Positions 5,920-8,696 of a DNA stretch of 8,696 nt are shown here, piece by piece; position 1 is the first letter of the stretch; every line of letters begins with the position of its first letter. This DNA is from JAEUMW01 sp039807745 (GTDB lineage: Bacteria; Pseudomonadota; Gammaproteobacteria; Burkholderiales; JAEUMW01): NCBI GenBank assembly GCA_039807745.1, contig JBDHRV010000148.1, positions 1 through 8,696 of the forward strand, written 5' to 3'. A program made the translations under genes and the position numbers. Below the pieces are notes generated by a model. That model saw only the letters and a list, made by a program, of their open reading frames with translations. It was not told the origin of the DNA and made no database searches.

Positions 5920-7977
5920 ATGCTCGATGCCGGCCGCACCCCTCAGCGCATCGCAGGGCTCACGCTCTTCTTCGATCACGCCGATGCGCAGCGGCGCTAC
6001 GTGCTGGCGGAGACGCCGCGGCTGGTGGCGAATCCGGATCCGCGCTTGTCGCTGGTCCTGTTTCGCGGCGAGCAATCGGGCGGGCTGCTGCAGCTCGAAT
6101 CGACGCTCGCCCCCACGGCGGCGCAACTGGCTGCAGTTGAACGCGCGCTGACCGACAGCGGGCGCACGCCGACGCTGGCGCGCCCCGATTGGCGCAGCGG
6201 CGTGGTGCGCGTGGCCGGTTGGCTGCAAGCGCAGGAGCTCGCGCCGAAGATGCTCGTGGCGGGTGCGCCGTCTCTCGTCGGCGATCCGGTGTCCGTCATC
6301 GCCGCGCGACTCGACGCTGCCGGCGCGGCGCTCGCCGACGCGGCGCTCAAGGGCAATGCGCTGCCGACGGTGGTCATCTTCGAGCTGGAGACGCTTGGGC
6401 TTTCGGGGCCGTTGGGCGTTACCGCCGAGGCCGATCTGCACGCGATCCACGATCGGCTCACTGCGGAAGGAGCCCTCACCACGCCATACGGCCGCGCGCG
6501 CATCGCGATGACCTGGGAGTCGGCGGCGCGCGAAAATCTGATCCGGGTGCGCGTGCTCGACGAGACGGGCGAGGTCGAAAGTCAGCGCGCGGAAGCCATG
6601 CGTCGCATCGGCGAAGATCTGCTCGCGCGCATGTTCAGTCCGTTCCCGCCGCCGGAGCGCCCGCGCCAGCTCGACGATGGAACCGTGGCGCCGCTCGAGC
6701 TTTCCTTCCGCCTCACGGTGCGGCGCGAAGAGCTGGCGACGAGCTCGCGCTGGGACTTCCGCGAACGCCGCGCCGTGACGATCAGGCACTATGCTAGCGC
6801 GAGCCTGATCGATCTGTTGGGCGATCGCGATCCGGCCGATCACATCACGTTCGCGGACCTGGGCGAGATTCAGCGCGAGGTCGTGATCCGCGCCGAGCCC
6901 GAGCTGACGCGGCTTGGTCTTGCCGCGCTCGAAGTCGATCTGCGGCATTCCGGCGCCGCGTCCGTCCACCGGACGGTGGTGCTGACCGATGCCATGCCGG
7001 AGCTGCGGCTGCGCACGGAAGCGGGGGATGGTCCGCTGCAGTATCGCGTACGGGCGCGTTTCGATCCCGCGCTCACGCGTGCGCCCGATCGCGAGGCCGA
7101 TTGGCAGGACGCCGAGGGCGGCCTGATCGCGGTATCCGCGCGCCGGCTGTTTCCACCACGGATGTTCACGGTGATCGCCGGTCGGGTCGAGCTCGACTGG
7201 CTCGATCACGTGGCGGTGCGCGTCGAGGCACCGGACGAGCTGCCGCGCACCCTGCTGCTCTCCGCGGACGCACCGAGTGCCGATGCTTTTCTGCCGGCGG
7301 CGGGAGGCCGCGCGGTGACGGTCACGGCCGAGTGGCGCGGCCGGCGCGACGAGCCCTCGATCACGGACGCACCACGCGAGGTCGCAGAGGATCTGCTCGT
7401 GCTCGACAGTCCGTTCGCCGAGTCCATCGACGTGCTGGTGGTGCCGCTGCCGTTGTCCGGCGTCGTCACGACCGTCGTCGAACTGCGTACGCAGCACGAT
7501 TCGTTCGTCCACAGCAAGACGGAATCGTGGGACGCTCCCGATCGCGCCCCGCGCCGCATCGGGTTGCGGCGGCTCGCCGGCAGTGCGCGCGAGTTCTCGT
7601 ATCGTGTGCAGTTCATTCGCGAGGACGGCGCCATCGACGAGAAGCCCTGGGCGAGCAGCGACCGCTCGACCCTCGTCATCGGCGCCCAGGGCGCGGCCGA
7701 AGTGCGCACGGCCGAAGTGGTGCTGCTGGGAGGCGGACCTGCGGGCCGCGGCAGCATCGCGGTGGAGCTCGTCCTGGAAGCCGGCGAGCATCGCACCCGT
7801 GACGTGCTGGAAGGCGCGCGCGACAGCGCGACGCTCGCCTTGGTGATGCCCGAAGGCGCGCCGGCGCCCGTGCTGATCGCACGCGAGTTCCTGATGTCGG
7901 GCGAAGTGCGCGAAACCCGCTGGACCAATCCGGAGGCGCTGGTCGTTCTGCCTCTCGTTCCCGTCGCAACGACGTAG
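5920..7977 (+). CDS. Gene C: diverged shorter paralog of gene A
   Basis: The gene encodes 685 residues of unknown function, collinear with gene A but more diverged. The N-terminal domain (1 to about 245) keeps the opening GLTLF (residues 13-17), a TPRL matching SPRL in A, SGGLLQLESTL in place of GGGFLVMTTDL, and FELETLGLSGPL in place of YDLQYVGLLPAY. It has lost the conserved YN.KITID core. The connecting segment (about 246-317, SFRLTVRREEL, RRAVTIRHY) matches A 352-410, but the Pro/Thr linker of A is absent, which explains most of the size difference. Four modules follow at about 318-407, 408-498, 499-588 and 589-679, a regular period of 90-91. Shared signatures include VELDW (A: AMVDW) and FSYRVQFIREDG followed by LVIG (A: FAYRVTSFLKDG, LLIVG). 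There is no signal peptide, membrane segment or cysteine. It may be a partner subunit rather than a redundant copy (inference). Confidence 0.88.
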   Translation: MLDAGRTPQRIAGLTLFFDHADAQRRYVLAETPRLVANPDPRLSLVLFRGEQSGGLLQLESTLAPTAAQLAAVERALTDSGRTPTLARPDWRSGVVRVAGWLQAQELAPKMLVAGAPSLVGDPVSVIAARLDAAGAALADAALKGNALPTVVIFELETLGLSGPLGVTAEADLHAIHDRLTAEGALTTPYGRARIAMTWESAARENLIRVRVLDETGEVESQRAEAMRRIGEDLLARMFSPFPPPERPRQLDDGTVAPLELSFRLTVRREELATSSRWDFRERRAVTIRHYASASLIDLLGDRDPADHITFADLGEIQREVVIRAEPELTRLGLAALEVDLRHSGAASVHRTVVLTDAMPELRLRTEAGDGPLQYRVRARFDPALTRAPDREADWQDAEGGLIAVSARRLFPPRMFTVIAGRVELDWLDHVAVRVEAPDELPRTLLLSADAPSADAFLPAAGGRAVTVTAEWRGRRDEPSITDAPREVAEDLLVLDSPFAESIDVLVVPLPLSGVVTTVVELRTQHDSFVHSKTESWDAPDRAPRRIGLRRLAGSAREFSYRVQFIREDGAIDEKPWASSDRSTLVIGAQGAAEVRTAEVVLLGGGPAGRGSIAVELVLEAGEHRTRDVLEGARDSATLALVMPEGAPAPVLIAREFLMSGEVRETRWTNPEALVVLPLVPVATT
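6779..6811. repeat. 9-bp perfect inverted repeat inside gene C
   Basis: CGATCAGGC (6779-6787) is the exact reverse complement of GCCTGATCG (6803-6811), with a 15-nt loop containing GCTAGC. It lies in the connecting segment coding for TIRHYASASLID. It could be chance or an mRNA hairpin, and no function is implied. Confidence 0.5.
6871..7956 (+). repeat. Four tandem protein modules in gene C
   Basis: Protein-level repeats with a regular period of 90-91 residues, aligning one-to-one with the modules of gene A. Module 3 is closest to the A consensus (YRVQFIREDG, then W..SD...LVIG). Modules 1 and 2 carry weaker versions (YRVRARFDP, VTVTAEWRG). Boundaries were drawn by eye. Confidence 0.55.
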
Positions 7978-7987
7978 TCCCGTTTCT

Positions 7988-7993
7988 GGAGAG
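7988..7993 (+). promoter_or_regulatory. Ribosome binding site of gene D
   Basis: GGAGAG lies 5 nt before the ATG at 7999. Together with the conserved MLY.D opening it fixes the start of the truncated gene. The gap from the gene C stop is 21 nt. Confidence 0.65.
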
Positions 7994-7998
7994 ACGCC

Positions 7999-8696
7999 AT
8001 GCTCTACGACGATCCCATCCTCTACTTCAAAGGGCTGACGATCTTCAAGGATTTCAGCGACGGGCGCACGTTCTACTTCCTGCCCCCGGAGGCCCCGCGC
8101 GTGGCGCGCACCGCCGAGGGCGGCGAAACGGGCGACTATGCGCTGCGACTCGTCCTGTACCGGCCGGATCCCAACGCACCGCCGCCCGCCGGCATGGAAG
8201 ACGGGGGCGGGTTCCTCAACCTCGACACCGACCTGCACGTCACCGAGGGCCTGCTGAACGACGTGCGCGAAGAGATCCGCCGCCGGTTCGGCGCCGACGC
8301 GAATCTGGTGCCGGTCCCGTTCACGGATGGCTCGGTGGAGCTGGTGCTGCTGGGGGTGAATCGCGACGAGCCGGGGCAGCCGTTCGTGCGCGAGGTCGCC
8401 GGCACGACGGTGCCCGCGCTCTTTGGCACGCAGCGGGCCGCGTTCAGCACGGTGCTCGATCGCCACGGGGCGGCGGTCATGAAGGCCGTGCTGGAGGAGG
8501 GCGGGGTCACGATGGCGCTCGCCATCTATCACCTGACCTACGCCGGCATCGGGCCGGCCTACAACCTCAAGATCACGATCGACTACCAGCGCGTGTTCGA
8601 CCACCTCGACCTGAGACTGAAGGCGGGTGTCGCCGCGGCCAACAAGAGTTCGTCGTTCGTCGCGAAAGCGGGCTTCCATCTGCTGATGCAGGAGCT
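7999..8696 (+). CDS. Gene D: paralog of gene A, 3' end outside the window
   Basis: The frame is open from the ATG at 7999 to the right edge: 232 codons plus two bases, with no stop. The visible part is the N-terminal paralog domain and is clearly closer to gene A than to gene C. Landmarks are MLYDDP, GLTIFKDF from residue 12, APRV, GGGFLNLDTDLHV, RRRFGADANLVPVPF, QRAAF at 145-149 and AYNLKITID at 187-195. The last residues (SSFVAKAGFHLLMQEL) align with the A segment MNTLWFKTDIDQEMETL. By analogy with A and C the missing part should carry a linker and beta modules, but this cannot be seen. There is no signal peptide or cysteine in the visible part. Its role is unknown. Confidence 0.88.
   Translation, partial: MLYDDPILYFKGLTIFKDFSDGRTFYFLPPEAPRVARTAEGGETGDYALRLVLYRPDPNAPPPAGMEDGGGFLNLDTDLHVTEGLLNDVREEIRRRFGADANLVPVPFTDGSVELVLLGVNRDEPGQPFVREVAGTTVPALFGTQRAAFSTVLDRHGAAVMKAVLEEGGVTMALAIYHLTYAGIGPAYNLKITIDYQRVFDHLDLRLKAGVAAANKSSSFVAKAGFHLLMQE
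8554..8584 (+). repeat. 31-bp direct repeat, copy 2 (gene D)
   Basis: Matches 1232-1262 in gene A at 30 of 31 bases and encodes PAYNLKITID. The surrounding DNA is much less similar, so this is a strongly conserved core and not a recent duplication. Confidence 0.8.

Noticed and set aside
5461..8679. 1072-codon open frame on the minus strand, antisense to the end of B and to C and D
   Set aside because: Same artefact: Arg/His/Gln-rich composition, spanning three real genes and their intergenic gaps on the other strand.

Overview
The window is GC-rich throughout, with G/C strongly preferred at third codon positions and clear Shine-Dalgarno sites. This fits a high-GC Gram-negative bacterium, most likely a proteobacterium. 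There is no rRNA, tRNA or housekeeping gene to fix the lineage, so this is a weak inference. I see no insertion sequence, integrase, CRISPR array or RNA gene.

Layout. Positions 1-64 are too short to assign. A small minus-strand gene (65-373) encodes a 102-residue protein that looks like a dimeric alpha/beta-barrel (ABM/EthD-type) protein. A divergent intergenic region (374-688) holds a plausible promoter and a GC-rich leader hairpin. From 689 to the right edge runs a tight plus-strand operon of four genes with gaps of 9, 23 and 21 nt: gene A (689-3127, 812 aa), gene B (3137-5896, 919 aa), gene C (5920-7977, 685 aa) and gene D (7999 to beyond 8696, truncated by the window).

Genes A, C and D are paralogs. 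They share an N-terminal domain of about 250 residues that opens with a motif like GLTLF near residue 12. In A and C this is followed by four tandem, probably beta-sandwich modules of roughly 90-105 residues each. None of the three encodes a signal peptide, transmembrane helix or cysteine. Gene B is a subtilisin-family (S8) serine protease with an intact Asp421/His494/Ser862 triad. It has a large N-terminal region of about 320 residues that I do not recognise, an I9-like prodomain, and an insert of roughly 180 residues between the oxyanion Asn and the catalytic Ser that reads like a jelly roll.

How the genes may work together (inference). The arrangement is a leaderless, cysteine-free family of modular beta-rich proteins made together with a self-contained S8 protease. 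It suggests a proteolytically processed or protease-guarded multiprotein system, such as surface or appendage components, a conflict/defence system, or a complex assembled from paralogous subunits. I cannot name a described system that matches, and the functional link rests on operon structure alone.
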